Shown here in pieces: positions 36,787-46,808 of a DNA stretch of 64,000 nucleotides. The stretch comes from Prevotella melaninogenica. GTDB lineage: Bacteria; Bacteroidota; Bacteroidia; Bacteroidales; Bacteroidaceae. The stretch's first letter is position 1. Each line of letters starts with the position of its first letter. Made by a program: the position numbers and the translations under genes. The notes beneath the pieces were generated by a model. That model did not search any database. It was not told where the DNA came from and saw nothing but the letters and a program-made list of their open reading frames with translations. The DNA is taken from positions 310,001-374,000 of the forward strand of contig NZ_CP054011.1 of the NCBI RefSeq assembly GCF_013267595.1. Reading direction: 5' to 3'.

Positions 36787-37452
36787 TTAGAAATCTACAG
36801 GTTCAGTTGTCTTAATTGTTACCATCATGCGGATGACGTTGGCATGTGGGTAACCCTCCTTACGGAGTGTACGCATTATCTTCTTTGCTGCATTGTAGTT
36901 GGTAAAATTACCTACAAGACACATCCAACGTGGTGGGTAAAAGTGTACATAAACAGGTTGATCAGGGAAGAGTTCTTTCGCTTTCTGACCAGCCTTGTCT
37001 GCTTGTTGGTGAGCAATACGGGTATTACCACCGCTATAAACTTGTACACGGAAGCCTCTTACTTTCTGTGTACCTTTCTTTATACGTTTGGTCACAATCC
37101 GCGTATCTTCAGTCTCATCCCATGAAGGGACGTGCGGTCTTCTGACTAAACGCTTGACAACCTTTGTTCTGATAGGTTGTAAGGTACTGTTGTCGGGGCG
37201 TGCAATTTCTGGTTTATGGTCTTCAATCTTTGGTACAACGAGCTGTTTTGTGTCTGGCGTTTTGATTGTCGGACGTGCAGTCTCGTTTTGACTCTCTACT
37301 TTCTTTTGGCTTTTATTATTTTTCTTTTGTGCTTTCTTGCCATTTACCAATGCGTCAATCTCGGAACTTTGTGATATCGTTACTGACCCTTGAGCATTAA
37401 CAGCCACAACAGCTGTCAGCATAAAAACTATGATTGTAAGGAGTCTTTTCAT
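36787..37452 (-). CDS. SPOR-domain exported protein
   Basis: 221 residues with a signal peptide (VFMLTAVVAVNAQ), a Lys/Gln/Pro-rich linker (about 35-110) and a C-terminal SPOR domain (about 130-212: GFRVQVYSGGNTRIAHQQAD, MCLVGNFTNYNAAKKIMRTL). SPOR domains bind denuded peptidoglycan glycan strands, often at division sites. It lies between tpiA and folE, an order common in Bacteroidota. Confidence 0.88.
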   Translation of the reverse strand: MKRLLTIIVFMLTAVVAVNAQGSVTISQSSEIDALVNGKKAQKKNNKSQKKVESQNETARPTIKTPDTKQLVVPKIEDHKPEIARPDNSTLQPIRTKVVKRLVRRPHVPSWDETEDTRIVTKRIKKGTQKVRGFRVQVYSGGNTRIAHQQADKAGQKAKELFPDQPVYVHFYPPRWMCLVGNFTNYNAAKKIMRTLRKEGYPHANVIRMMVTIKTTEPVDF

Positions 37453-37476
37453 TCTTTAGTGTATAAAAATTGAAAT

Positions 37477-37535
37477 AGAGGTTGTATCAAAAATGCCAAT
37501 GGTTGTTGACCGAATGACAATTTGATACAGCCTCT
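37477..37535 (-). terminator. Long inverted repeat after the DoxX-TpiA gene
   Basis: AGAGGTTGTATCAAA (37477-37491) pairs with TTTGATACAGCCTCT (37521-37535), 14 of 15 positions plus one G-T. It lies 16 bases past the stop of the upstream gene. The arms resemble a terminator, though the 29-base loop is large. Confidence 0.55.
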
Positions 37536-37550
37536 TAGATTTTCTTTGAA

Positions 37551-39689
37551 TTACTTCTTCCAAGCATCGATGATAGCCTTGAAATCAGCAGCCTTCAATG
37601 AAGCACCACCAATCAAGCCACCGTCGATGTCAGACTTGCTGAACAACTCTGCAGCGTTGCTTGCGTTACAGCTACCACCATAGAGGATTGTTGTGTCCTC
37701 TGCAGCCTCTTTGCCATACTTCTCAGCAACGATAGAGCGGATGTAAGCCAACATCTCCTGAGCCTGATCAGATGTAGCTGTCTTACCAGTACCGATAGCC
37801 CAGATTGGCTCGTAAGCCAAAACGATGTTCTTCCACTCCTCAGCAGAAAGGTGGAATACAGAACCCTCGAGTTCAGCCTTTACTACCTCGTTCTGCTTCT
37901 CAGCCTCACGCTCCTCAAGAGTCTCACCGCAGCAGAAGATAACCTTCAAACCGTTAGCCAATGCCAACTGTACCTTCTCCTTCAAAATCTCTGCTGTCTC
38001 ACCGTAGTACTGGCGACGCTCAGAGTGACCGAGGATAACGTACTGTGCACCAGTGCTCTTTACCATAGCGGCAGAAACCTCACCAGTGTAAGCACCCTTC
38101 TCCTTGTCAGCGCAGTTCTCAGCACCGAGAGCAACACCCTCTGCATCCAATACCTGTGCAACACTTGCAAGGTGAATGAATGGAGTACAGATAACAACAT
38201 CACAGTTTGGCTTCTCTGCCTTCAATGAGTCGTTGATTTCTTTTGCCAAAGCAACACCTTCCTGCAGGGTCTCGTTCATCTTCCAGTTACCTGCTACAAT
38301 TTTCTTTCTCATTTGTCTTTTACGTTTTAAAAGTTGATATAATTTATTTGATTGTTCTTTTTGTATTAACCATTGCTCCTTTTGTCTCAACCATTCCTCA
38401 CGTTTTCTTACCCATCGTGTCCATGACCAAATGCGATCGGCTACGATAAGGAGTGTTAGTGGGAAGATATAACAAATAAGAATCAATACAATTTTTGTCC
38501 ATGTCTCATTCTCTGGTTCACGTCCTACCTCAATAAGGGACAATGGTGCGTTCAGTTCTGCTTGTTTGGGCAGGTCATTGTGACTCCATTTATTAATGAT
38601 AGTACCTTTATAAAGCAGCACCAAACCAGGGTTACTTCTAATAATGGTCTTTAGAGTTGTGCCATCCATTGTATAGAATGGATATTCAGCTCCAGTAATA
38701 TCTCGCCAGTGTTTTACAGCTTTATCTGTACTCGCGGTCAATCCATAGAATCCATAACCATTCTCCTTTGCATATTCATAGATAGCATCAATCTCACCAA
38801 AGTTGCTGTCGTCAGCACGCTCCAATACTGGAGCAATGAGTAGGAAAGTATATCCATCCTTGGTTAGAATACTATCGGTAAGGTCCTCTCCCGTCTTTTC
38901 GTCTGTAATTGAAAAGTCGTGAATAGGCGGTTCGTAACCCTTTTCAAGTATCTCTTGGTGTGTATCTTTGAATACCCATGTTGAGTCATTGTAAGGGTAA
39001 TCATTCTCAGTGAATTCTTTTGTTACGCCATTCTTCTCACAAATGAAGGTCGTCTTATAAGTCGTTAGCTTAGCCCCTTTGGGTATTTCCATTCCCTTTT
39101 TGATATTCTGTCCGATGTAATAAGGACGGAAATCAAAGATAGGCAGATGATAAAGACTCAGTGTGGAGGCTGTGACAATAAAGACAATCGTGAAATAAAA
39201 AGCTATCCACTGATTTGTTTTTGATACAAAGCGTATTTGATAAAGTGGCCAGCATGCAAGGATGATGGCTGCTGTCAAGAGGATTAGATTCTTGATGAAT
39301 GTCTGCGTATTCGTGAGATGAATGGCATCACCAAAGCATCCACAATCCTGTATTGGATTGCTTACAGTAAGCCAAAGGGTCACAAGCGTCATCACTACCA
39401 TCATGATAAGAGATATCTTGCTGGCGAGTCGGCGACGAATAGCAAGCAAGAGCATCACACCCAAGGTGAACTCTATTGCTGACAGTCCGACAGATAAAAT
39501 CAATTGTGCCCAATCTGGAATATATGCCGACAACTGCACCGCCTCTAAGTATTCTGCAATCTTATATTGCGAACCTAAAGGGTCAATCGCTTTGACAAAG
39601 CCCGAAAAGATGAATGTCAAAGCAAGTAGGGTACGGCTGAGGTTTACCAGTATAGACTTTATTTTATTCATGTAGTTTGATTGCTCCAA
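37551..39689 (-). CDS. tpiA: DoxX/MauE-like membrane protein fused in frame to triosephosphate isomerase
   Basis: One open frame of 712 codons joins two usually separate genes. Residues 1-459 resemble the BT_3928 family: a DoxX/MauE-type membrane part with four helices ([29 protein letters not shown]), a thioredoxin-like periplasmic region (about 230-390), a further helix near 400 and a charged coiled tail ([18 protein letters not shown]). Residues 460-712 are a complete TPI with [22 protein letters not shown] and GGLIGGASL, starting [12 protein letters not shown] at 38312. No stop separates them. TPI may also start internally at 38312. The neighbours (DUF1599, SPOR, folE) match the usual order. 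Confidence 0.85.
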   Translation of the reverse strand: MEQSNYMNKIKSILVNLSRTLLALTFIFSGFVKAIDPLGSQYKIAEYLEAVQLSAYIPDWAQLILSVGLSAIEFTLGVMLLLAIRRRLASKISLIMMVVMTLVTLWLTVSNPIQDCGCFGDAIHLTNTQTFIKNLILLTAAIILACWPLYQIRFVSKTNQWIAFYFTIVFIVTASTLSLYHLPIFDFRPYYIGQNIKKGMEIPKGAKLTTYKTTFICEKNGVTKEFTENDYPYNDSTWVFKDTHQEILEKGYEPPIHDFSITDEKTGEDLTDSILTKDGYTFLLIAPVLERADDSNFGEIDAIYEYAKENGYGFYGLTASTDKAVKHWRDITGAEYPFYTMDGTTLKTIIRSNPGLVLLYKGTIINKWSHNDLPKQAELNAPLSLIEVGREPENETWTKIVLILICYIFPLTLLIVADRIWSWTRWVRKREEWLRQKEQWLIQKEQSNKLYQLLKRKRQMRKKIVAGNWKMNETLQEGVALAKEINDSLKAEKPNCDVVICTPFIHLASVAQVLDAEGVALGAENCADKEKGAYTGEVSAAMVKSTGAQYVILGHSERRQYYGETAEILKEKVQLALANGLKVIFCCGETLEEREAEKQNEVVKAELEGSVFHLSAEEWKNIVLAYEPIWAIGTGKTATSDQAQEMLAYIRSIVAEKYGKEAAEDTTILYGGSCNASNAAELFSKSDIDGGLIGGASLKAADFKAIIDAWKK

Positions 39690-40212
39690 AAACAGCGTAG
39701 TTCATTATATCCATATAATTGGCATCGATACCCTCGCTGACGAGAGTGGCACCACCAAGGTATTCAATCTCCTTTATGCGTTCAATCTTTGTCAGGATAA
39801 GGTCGGTATAGCTGCTGACACGCATATCGCGCCAAGCCTCTCCATAGTCATGATTCTTCTTTATCATCAACTCATAGGACTCCTTTGCATAGCTGTCATA
39901 AAGTGCCAAAGCCTCATCAGGGGTCATGTCAACGCTATCGACAAAGCCCTTTTCCAACTGGATAAGTCCTACGATACTGTAGTTTATCAGCGCGATAAAC
40001 TCTGGGCGAATACCTTCACCCACCAAACTTTCACCCGTGATCTCCAAAGAACGGATGCGTTTCGCCTTAATAAAGAGCTGATCAGTAAGGGAAGAAGGGC
40101 GCAGAATACGCCATGAAGCACCATAGTCATGGAGCTTCTTTTCAAAGAGACTTCTGCACTCTGCGAGTACATCTTGAAATTCCTGCTGTGTCTTTGTCAG
40201 TTGACTTGCCAT
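39664..40212 (-). CDS. DUF1599 protein
   Basis: A soluble protein of two similar halves, each with a segment of the type HDYG-(A/E)-x-WR-x-(L/M)-R ([13 protein letters not shown] near 27-39, [15 protein letters not shown] near 118-132) and KxxRIxxxE. The fold is probably all-alpha and related to nucleotide-processing MazG-like proteins; this is inference. The frame opens at 40236, but that ATG overlaps the -7 promoter box, so the start at 40212 (MASQLTKTQ) is chosen. It overlaps the next gene by 26 bp. Confidence 0.85.
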   Translation of the reverse strand: MASQLTKTQQEFQDVLAECRSLFEKKLHDYGASWRILRPSSLTDQLFIKAKRIRSLEITGESLVGEGIRPEFIALINYSIVGLIQLEKGFVDSVDMTPDEALALYDSYAKESYELMIKKNHDYGEAWRDMRVSSYTDLILTKIERIKEIEYLGGATLVSEGIDANYMDIMNYAVFGAIKLHE

Positions 40213-40233
40213 AGTCTTATATTGATTTGACTG

Positions 40234-40265
40234 CAAAAATACGTAATTTCGCTGTAATAAACGAA
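40234..40265 (-). promoter_or_regulatory. Promoter of DUF1599-tpiA operon
   Basis: On the minus strand TTCG (40262-40265), 20 bases, then TATTTTTG (40234-40241). Transcription would begin near 40227, downstream of the first in-frame ATG at 40236. This decides the start codon of the DUF1599 gene. Confidence 0.6.
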
Positions 40266-40655
40266 TGAATTAACAACTATTCCTGTCTTTAAGGTCGGTT
40301 CGTAAATCATTGTGGGCGATTGCAGCAAGGACTTGAATATCCTTTGTCAATCTTTGTGTTGAAGATAGATCCGTGTCTTTCGCTCGGATTACGAGGCTTT
40401 CTGAGAGTCTTAACCCTAAGTCTTTTTGAGAGAAATCGTATGCCTTAAGGTTCTTCCATTAATTTTTTGGTTGTGAATTGAATAAAGGGTTATACACTTG
40501 CATAGTATTACTTTCTTGTATCAGTAAGTCTTACAAAGGAGGATAAACCGCAGGGTAAAATACAAATTGATACCATGTATATCTATTTTCTGTAAACAAC
40601 TTATTTCCTTTTGTTTGGTATTTGTAAACTATTTTCATACGATTCGAAATCAATA
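40266..40655. other. Gene-free region before element copy 3
   Basis: No credible gene. From about 40600 the sequence is the 3' flank of element copy 3 (GTTTACAAATACC read on the minus strand). Confidence 0.45.
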
Positions 40656-40754
40656 CGTGGTCTTTTGGCTTCTAAAAGACGGCTAATTGGCTTGTAAAAG
40701 GTGCCCTTTTGAGCTCTAACTAACGCCCTTTGGGAGTCCAATTAAGCACCTTTT
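40656..40754 (-). repeat. 22-nt-period dispersed element, copy 3
   Basis: Minus-strand units 40730-40751 (AGGTGCTTAATTGGACTC...), 40708-40729 (AGGGCGTTAGTTAG...), 40686-40707 (AGGGCACCTTTTAC...) and 40664-40685, plus a partial unit. The upstream flank on the minus strand (ATCAATTAGTTATAAAG) is nearly identical to that of copy 4. Confidence 0.85.
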
Positions 40755-40950
40755 CTTGCACTACTTTATAACTAATTGATTTTCTGTTGGTTGCAGACTT
40801 GCTTTTTATACGTATTTTTGTCCTTGTTTATAGACGTTTTATATGAAATTATGTAATGCTTTTTCATAGTCTTGCCTGCAGTTTTGAAGTATTAAAAGAG
40901 TCTTTTAATCTTCGTAATACTTTGCCTAAAACCATACGAAAGATATAAAA

Positions 40951-40993
40951 TGAAAGAGCGGTAACGCCTGTTAAAGGTGTTTCCGCTCTGTGG
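40951..40993 (-). terminator. Terminator of the LRR lipoprotein gene
   Basis: AGAGCGG (40955-40961) pairs with CCGCTCT (40983-40989), extended by AACGCCT/AGGTGTT; T-rich on the minus strand afterwards. Confidence 0.75.
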
Positions 40994-41018
40994 ATGTATG
41001 TGTAAATGCAGTATAGTC

Positions 41019-43055
41019 TTATGGTGCTACTACTACTTTTACCCAGCTATTAGTGTCATCGTAATTGGCTCTGTTATCATTAGCACTTTCTAAGAACGGC
41101 TTTACTTGTTCCAGTTTAGCCTTTTGTGCAGCAGTCATTGTGACAGTAATGTTTGCTAAGAAGCCATTTGGACTTTGACTACCAGCGTAAAATTTCGCCA
41201 AGTTTGTCATGTGACGTATGTCTAATGACGAGAGTTTGTTATGGGCAATACTTAATTCTACTAACTTTGTATTGTTTGATAAGTCAAGCGTTGTCAATGG
41301 TAGAGAGTATGTTCGCAAATATGTTAAGTTTGGATTATGCGTTACATCCAATGCCGTCATCTCCTTTACATTATACAAGTCAAGATTGGTGAGGTTTGGA
41401 TTGTTTGATACATCCAATGAACTGACATGTGTGTTCGATAAGAAGAGATTTTGTAAGTTGGCTCCAGCAGCAGATAATCCCTTGATTTCTTTCACAGCTG
41501 CACTTGCAAGGTTGATTTCTTTTAACTTAGTTTGAAACCTGAAATCAAAATTTTCTATTTTTGAATTAGATGCTTTAAAAACTTCCAGATTTCTATTTCC
41601 ATCTAAACCAATAACAGCTGTTAAACTACCATTTGAGGTAGCATTAAATTCTTTAAGCTTGGGAGTGTTAGTTGTGTTGATGGTCTTTACGTTACCACTG
41701 CTATAAGTCCAAAGAGTAGTTAGCTCTGGCAGATTACTTGCATCAACCTTTTCTAACTTTTCGTTTTCATATAACTTGGCACTCCCCAGATTATTATTAT
41801 CCTTCATGATAACCTCTTTTACCCCCTTCATGTCGTGGAAGTCTATGTTCTTAACAGCAAGTCCAGTAATATCAATCTTTGTTACATTTGGGCTGCCAGT
41901 AATGGTTACATCTCCTGTCAATTGCTTATATTTTGATAAATCAAGGTCTCCTGCAAGATTCTTGTTATTGCTAAGGTTCAATCCTGTGACATTGCGATAG
42001 TATTGCAGTTCGTCAAGAGATGTTAGTTTGTCATTGTTTGCTATTGATAATATGCCCTTATAAGAAAGAATCTTCTCCAAGTTGTCTGCCGCATAAATAT
42101 CCAAGTGACCATCTGCGGTTCTTGTTAAGCCTGAAACTTTCGCATCAACAGCCTCAATCAAACCCTGGTTTTTGAGGATGAAAGCCTTAGCCTTAGACGC
42201 ATCAAGCGTCATCTCACCGAGGTCGTAAACCTTGGCACGCTGAATGTTGATTTCTTGCTTAACCTTCTTCAAGATAGCTTTACCATCCTGCATGATAAAG
42301 ACAAGCGTCAAACCCTGTGAAAGCTTTTGTTCTGGGACCGCTATGTAATATGCCTTATTCTCCTCTAGAGTGCCAGACTCAGCTTTGAGGTTTACCACTG
42401 GAGAAGCCGTAGTGAACTCGTTTTTAGCCGCACTAATCTTTCCATCATTAGCAAAAGTGATGGTTGACTTTAAATTACCAGCAAGGTTCTCCTGCCCAAT
42501 AGAAAGTAACTTTACCTGCTTTACGTTTGAAGTTCCTTTGATAGTAAAACGGAGCAAACCACCAACATTGTATGCAATGAATGGTTTTCCACGCTGTGGA
42601 ATGATACCAACAGATACATTCGCCTTTGGATCAAATGTGCCTGCAATAGCATTTTGTTCCTTTGGGAAGTTGTATTGGTATATTGCTTGGGTGTTGTTGT
42701 TTGCTGAAATCTTTGCATCCTGCTGAAAAGGATACATCATGAAGTATGATACGTTATTGACATTTGGTGCTTGTCCCCAGAAACGCACATCACTTCCTGA
42801 GGTAGGAGTGGTGAAGGGATAATTCTTGGGTTGGTTTCCAAAGCCAATACCAATCTTATCGTTTGTCTGCCAAGTAACAGTTGCGCCGTCTGAGCCAAGT
42901 ACTGTACGTGTGACAGGCTGTAATGAGCCTGCAATAAAGCTCATCTCAACGAGCTCCTCACTGTCACTGTCGCCGTTTCCGAAATCGTCTTGAGAACATG
43001 ATATTGTGATAAGTGCAAGTCCTAAGCACAGTAAGTATGCTTTAAAATGTTTCAT
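41019..43055 (-). CDS. Surface lipoprotein: fimbrillin-like N-terminus plus leucine-rich repeats
   Basis: 678 residues; lipoprotein signal ends ITISCSQDD (Cys near 20). Residues about 35-285 follow the fimbrillin-like plan (MSFIAGSLQPVTRTVLGSD, VTWQTNDKIGIGFG, AKVYDLGEMTLD). Residues about 330-640 are irregular leucine-rich repeats of the LxLSNNKNL / LDVSNNPNLTNLDL type. It ends with a beta-strand-like tail VKVVVAP. It is probably a surface adhesin or binding protein. The first lipoprotein (16095-17648) shares the N-terminal plan and the upstream short peptide. Confidence 0.75.
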   Translation of the reverse strand: MKHFKAYLLCLGLALITISCSQDDFGNGDSDSEELVEMSFIAGSLQPVTRTVLGSDGATVTWQTNDKIGIGFGNQPKNYPFTTPTSGSDVRFWGQAPNVNNVSYFMMYPFQQDAKISANNNTQAIYQYNFPKEQNAIAGTFDPKANVSVGIIPQRGKPFIAYNVGGLLRFTIKGTSNVKQVKLLSIGQENLAGNLKSTITFANDGKISAAKNEFTTASPVVNLKAESGTLEENKAYYIAVPEQKLSQGLTLVFIMQDGKAILKKVKQEINIQRAKVYDLGEMTLDASKAKAFILKNQGLIEAVDAKVSGLTRTADGHLDIYAADNLEKILSYKGILSIANNDKLTSLDELQYYRNVTGLNLSNNKNLAGDLDLSKYKQLTGDVTITGSPNVTKIDITGLAVKNIDFHDMKGVKEVIMKDNNNLGSAKLYENEKLEKVDASNLPELTTLWTYSSGNVKTINTTNTPKLKEFNATSNGSLTAVIGLDGNRNLEVFKASNSKIENFDFRFQTKLKEINLASAAVKEIKGLSAAGANLQNLFLSNTHVSSLDVSNNPNLTNLDLYNVKEMTALDVTHNPNLTYLRTYSLPLTTLDLSNNTKLVELSIAHNKLSSLDIRHMTNLAKFYAGSQSPNGFLANITVTMTAAQKAKLEQVKPFLESANDNRANYDDTNSWVKVVVAP

Positions 43056-43108
43056 ATAATTCTTTTTGATTTTTTGTTCGTTTTGTGATAAACTTAATCT
43101 CTATTTGA

Positions 43109-43273
43109 TTAGAATGGTGAGTCGTCATCAGTGCCATCCTCAACTCTAAGGTTAGGATCAGTGGTCTCAGTAAACCCCTCGTGATGAGTACCATGCGCAC
43201 TATCCATTAAGAAATCATCCTCAGTCTCCATTTTCACCAGAAGAGTGGATGGTCTTTGATATTCTTTCTTCAT
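43109..43273 (-). CDS. Short YxxP-type peptide, second copy
   Basis: A 54-codon gene from ATG at 43273 to TAA at 43109. The head MKKEYQRPSTLLVKMETEDD is followed by FLMDSAHGTHHEG and an acidic tail ending DGTDDDSPF. It matches the 72-residue peptide at 17676-17894 in Y-x-x-PS-x3-V-x-M and LMD-S/A. It ends 53 bp before the LRR lipoprotein start and has a leader of about 230 nt. The same arrangement at two loci supports a real gene. Confidence 0.7.
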   Translation of the reverse strand: MKKEYQRPSTLLVKMETEDDFLMDSAHGTHHEGFTETTDPNLRVEDGTDDDSPF

Positions 43274-43509
43274 TTTTGTATTGTTTTATAATCCTAATTA
43301 CGCTTATAGATGTCGTAAACCCTTTGGATTCTTTGTTATCCTTAAAGAACTTTGTTAAAATAGTCGTACTTAGTTCTCATTCTAAATACTTCTGTCAAAT
43401 AACACCGTAAGGTTATGACATCACAAATGTGTATTCGGTTGTTATACTTCTTTTACCTGGTCTTAAAAACTTGTTGTCAAGCTCTTTATCTATTTCTTTT
43501 AGCGGAGTG
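43274..43509 (-). promoter_or_regulatory. Long leader of the second short-peptide unit
   Basis: The region between the -7 box at 43510 and the short-peptide ATG, about 230 nt, has no reading frame of note. The counterpart at locus 1 is about 180 nt. The length suggests post-transcriptional control, but no known RNA motif was recognised. Confidence 0.4.
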
Positions 43510-43517
43510 CAAAATTA
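43510..43517 (-). promoter_or_regulatory. -7 box of the second short-peptide unit
   Basis: CAAAATTA on the plus strand reads TAATTTTG on the minus strand. The -33 is not clear. Confidence 0.5.
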
Positions 43518-43785
43518 GCAATTCTTCTGTAAACAGCAGATAGTCAGCTTGGAAAGTTTTTAAAACAAAAATATAATTAACATATAAATCGTGATAGAGT
43601 TGTAGTAGTTTGCTTTTGTTAACAGTTTAATGATGGTTTATTGTCCTCTAATATGGCTTTTATTATATGAATGACTCAAATATGTTGTATAATCTTTTTA
43701 CCTAAATACTTGACTTAAATCATGTTGGTTCGATTATCATAGAACAAAGTGTTGTGTACAAAATGCACATCCATTTAGTTTTGAA
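43518..43785. other. AT-rich intergenic region between divergent units
   Basis: The divergent gap between the short-peptide unit and cca. Very AT-rich, no reading frame, and nothing structured beyond the promoters at each end. Confidence 0.4.
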
Positions 43786-43817
43786 CTTGTGAGAGTTAAG
43801 GAAAATATGTATCTTTG
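43786..43817 (+). promoter_or_regulatory. Promoter of cca
   Basis: CTTG (43786-43789), 20 bases, TATCTTTG (43810-43817); start codon 33 bases downstream of the -7 box. Confidence 0.65.
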
Positions 43818-43850
43818 CATGACTTTTATTATAATAGATAACATTATTTT

Positions 43851-45275
43851 ATGCGAGATCTTTCAGATGCCGAATTGGCACAGCTTATAGACAAAGATAT
43901 ATTTCATCATATTTCAACTGCAGCCGATAAACTTGGATTAGAATGCTATGTTGTAGGTGGTTACGTTCGTGATTTGTTTTTGGAGCGTCCGTCAAATGAC
44001 ATTGATGTCGTTGTTGTTGGAAGTGGTATTCAGGTTGCAAGTGAATTGAAAGCCATCTTGGGTAAGAAGGCTCATTTGTCTGTTTTCCGTAATTTTGGAA
44101 CTGCGCAGGTAAAGTACAGGAATATAGAGGTGGAATTTGTTGGTGCGCGAAAGGAAAGTTATAGCCACGACAGCAGGAAGCCAATAGTTGAAGACGGTAC
44201 ATTAGAGGATGATCAGAATCGTCGTGATTTTACGATTAATGCGATGGCGGTATGCTTGAATAAAGCACGTTTCGGAGAATTGGTAGACCCATTTGGAGGC
44301 ATTGATGACCTTTGGGATGGTATTATCCGTACACCACTTGATCCAGATGTAACCTTCTCAGATGATCCATTGCGTATGATGCGTTGTGTTCGTTTTGCTA
44401 CACAGCTTAACTTCTTCATAGAAGACGAGACCTTCGAGGCTTTGGAGCGTAATGCAGAACGAATCAAGATTATTAGTGGAGAGCGTATTGAGGAGGAGTT
44501 GAATAAGATAATGATGACGGCAACTCCAAGTAAGGGCTTTATTGAGTTGTATCGTTGTGGACTCTTACAACTCATCCTTCCAGAGCTTGTTGCACTTGAT
44601 GTTGTAGACACAAGAAATGGACGTGCACATAAGAATAACTTCTATCACACCTTAGAGGTGTTAGATAATATTTGTAAGCATACGGATAATCTTTGGTTGC
44701 GTTGGTCGGCATTGTTGCATGATGTCGGTAAGGCTAAGTGTAAACGTTGGGATGCAACAGTAGGATGGACCTTTCATAATCATAACTTCGTCGGTGCAAA
44801 GATGGTCCCAACTATCTTCCGTCGTCTTAAACTTCCGATGGATAGCAAGATGAAGTATGTGCAGAAACAAGTTGATTTACATATGCGTCCGATTGCTATT
44901 GCTGATGAAGAGGTAACAGATTCTGCTGTACGTCGACTGATGAATGATGCAGGTGATGATATAGATGACTTGATGACCCTCTGTGAGGCAGATATAACAA
45001 GTAAGAATGCAGTTCGAAAACAACGCTTCTTGGATAATTTTCGTATTGTTCGAGAGAAGCTAAAGGACTTGAAAGATCGTGATTATAAGCGTCTTTTACA
45101 GCCTTGTGTTGATGGAAACGAGATTATGGAGATGTTTAATTTGAAGCCGAGTAGGGAGGTTGGAGTTTTGAAAAAAACACTAAAGGATGCTGTGCTCGAT
45201 AATAAAGTTCCTAATGAACGTGAACCGCTTTTAGCTTTATTGAGGGAAAAGGCAAATGAATTAGGGTTGGTATAG
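43851..45275 (+). CDS. cca: CCA-adding tRNA nucleotidyltransferase with HD domain
   Basis: Adds or repairs the 3' CCA of tRNAs; needed here because the tRNA-Pro gene does not encode CCA. 474 residues. The class II nucleotidyltransferase head has VVGGYVRDLFLERPSNDIDV near 34-54 and the DR-rich RRDFTINAMA near 126-135. A tRNA-binding domain follows, then an HD domain (RWSALLHDVGKAKC near 283-296) and a C-terminal helical part. The HD-containing type is common in Bacteroidota. Confidence 0.93.
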   Translation: MRDLSDAELAQLIDKDIFHHISTAADKLGLECYVVGGYVRDLFLERPSNDIDVVVVGSGIQVASELKAILGKKAHLSVFRNFGTAQVKYRNIEVEFVGARKESYSHDSRKPIVEDGTLEDDQNRRDFTINAMAVCLNKARFGELVDPFGGIDDLWDGIIRTPLDPDVTFSDDPLRMMRCVRFATQLNFFIEDETFEALERNAERIKIISGERIEEELNKIMMTATPSKGFIELYRCGLLQLILPELVALDVVDTRNGRAHKNNFYHTLEVLDNICKHTDNLWLRWSALLHDVGKAKCKRWDATVGWTFHNHNFVGAKMVPTIFRRLKLPMDSKMKYVQKQVDLHMRPIAIADEEVTDSAVRRLMNDAGDDIDDLMTLCEADITSKNAVRKQRFLDNFRIVREKLKDLKDRDYKRLLQPCVDGNEIMEMFNLKPSREVGVLKKTLKDAVLDNKVPNEREPLLALLREKANELGLV

Positions 45276-45334
45276 AAATTATTGTTAAAAAAGAAGTTAT
45301 AAACAGAGTTGAATTAAATAATAATATTAAATTT

Positions 45335-45376
45335 GTACGCTCAAAACTATACTATAGAATTATAGTTTTAGCGTAC
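45335..45376 (+). terminator. Hairpin after cca
   Basis: GTACGCTCAAAACTATA (45335-45351) pairs with TATAGTTTTAGCGTAC (45361-45376), with one bulged C. The following T run is short. Confidence 0.65.
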
Positions 45377-45471
45377 TTTGCTTAATAATAAATAAACTTT
45401 TAGTATACAGGTTAAGCCTTGTTTTTCCTGTTGAATTGAGATAATAAAAAGAATATATAATTTATTTAGGT

Positions 45472-46806
45472 ATGAAAAAAAGTATCTTATTGTCTGCTAT
45501 AACAGCAGTGACAGTGTTACTTACCAGTTGTGGTGGAGGAGGTAGACAAAGTCTTCCAACAAACAATGAGTATCCTGTAGTAACGATTGGTGCAGCTAAT
45601 GCACAGTTGAAAACAACATTTCCAGCTATCATCAAGGGCGTGCAGGATGTTGAGGTACGTCCGAAGGTAAGTGGCTTTATTACAAAGCTGTATGTACATG
45701 AAGGCGAATATGTACGTGCGGGGCAGGTACTTTTTGTAGTAGATAATTCTACTTATCAGGCTGCTGTACGTCAGGCAGAGGCTCAGGTTGCATCAGCACA
45801 GAGTGGTGTTGCAGGTGCTCAGGCTCGTGTCGTACAAGCTAATGCAAGTCTTAATTCAGCCAATGCCCAGGCTGCAACTTCACGATTGACTTATAGTAAC
45901 AGTAAGAACCTTTATAATAATAAGGTGATTGGTGATTATGAGTTGGAGGCTGCAAAGAATGCATACGAGACAGCCCAGGCTGCTGTTAGCCAAGCACAGA
46001 GTGGTGTTGCATCTGCTAATGCAGCAGTGACACAGGCACATGCAGCTGTTCGTCAGGCTCAGGCAATGCTCTCAACAGCTAAAGATAACCTCGGTTTCTG
46101 CTATGTGAAGAGTCCTGCATCAGGCTATGTTGGTAGTCTTCCTTATAAGGAAGGTGCTTTGGTTAGTGCTTCTTCTGCACAGCCTGTTACCACAGTCAGC
46201 AACACTTCTTCTATAGAAGTTTACTTTTCAATGACAGAGTCTGATGTATTAAAGCTTAGCCGTACTAATAATGGTTTGAACAACGCTATCAAGTCTTTCC
46301 CAAGTGTAAGTTTGATGTTAGCTGATGGTACAACTTATAACCATGAAGGTGTAGTTGTTAAAACCAGTGGTATTATAGATGCAACAACTGGTACAGTGAG
46401 TGTTATTGCTCGTTTCCCTAACCCAGAGCATTTGTTGAAGAGTGGTGGTAGTGGTCAGATTGTTATTGCAAAGAATAACAACCGTGCTTTGTTGGTACCA
46501 CAGGAAGCTACTGTACAGGTTCAGGATAAGATCTTTGTATATAAGGTTGATGGTGATAGTAAGGTACATTATACCGAGATAACTGTTGACCCACAGAATG
46601 ATGGAATTAACTACATTGTGACAAGTGGTCTTAAGATGGGTGACCGTATTGTTAGCAAGGGTCTCTCAAGTCTTGAGGATGGCGCGAAGATTACGGCACT
46701 TACTCCAGCAGAATATGATAAAGCCATTGAGAAAGCAGAGAAACTGGGCGAGAACCAAGGCTCAGCATCAGGCTTCCTTAAAGCTATGAAGGGAGAAGAT
46801 AAGTAA
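45472..46806 (+). CDS. RND efflux periplasmic adaptor subunit
   Basis: Membrane-fusion protein of the AcrA/MexA family. A lipoprotein signal ends VLLTSCGGGG (C20). A biotinyl/lipoyl-like half (GVQDVEVRPKVSGFITKLYV near 62-80) is followed by an unusually Ala/Gln-rich coiled-coil hairpin (about 95-205), the second lipoyl half (YVKSPASGYVGSLPY) and beta-barrel and membrane-proximal domains. 444 residues. It forms a three-gene operon with the pump and channel genes; the gap to the pump is 89 bp and holds a 21-nt direct repeat. Confidence 0.92.
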   Translation: MKKSILLSAITAVTVLLTSCGGGGRQSLPTNNEYPVVTIGAANAQLKTTFPAIIKGVQDVEVRPKVSGFITKLYVHEGEYVRAGQVLFVVDNSTYQAAVRQAEAQVASAQSGVAGAQARVVQANASLNSANAQAATSRLTYSNSKNLYNNKVIGDYELEAAKNAYETAQAAVSQAQSGVASANAAVTQAHAAVRQAQAMLSTAKDNLGFCYVKSPASGYVGSLPYKEGALVSASSAQPVTTVSNTSSIEVYFSMTESDVLKLSRTNNGLNNAIKSFPSVSLMLADGTTYNHEGVVVKTSGIIDATTGTVSVIARFPNPEHLLKSGGSGQIVIAKNNNRALLVPQEATVQVQDKIFVYKVDGDSKVHYTEITVDPQNDGINYIVTSGLKMGDRIVSKGLSSLEDGAKITALTPAEYDKAIEKAEKLGENQGSASGFLKAMKGEDK

Positions 46807-46808
46807 GT

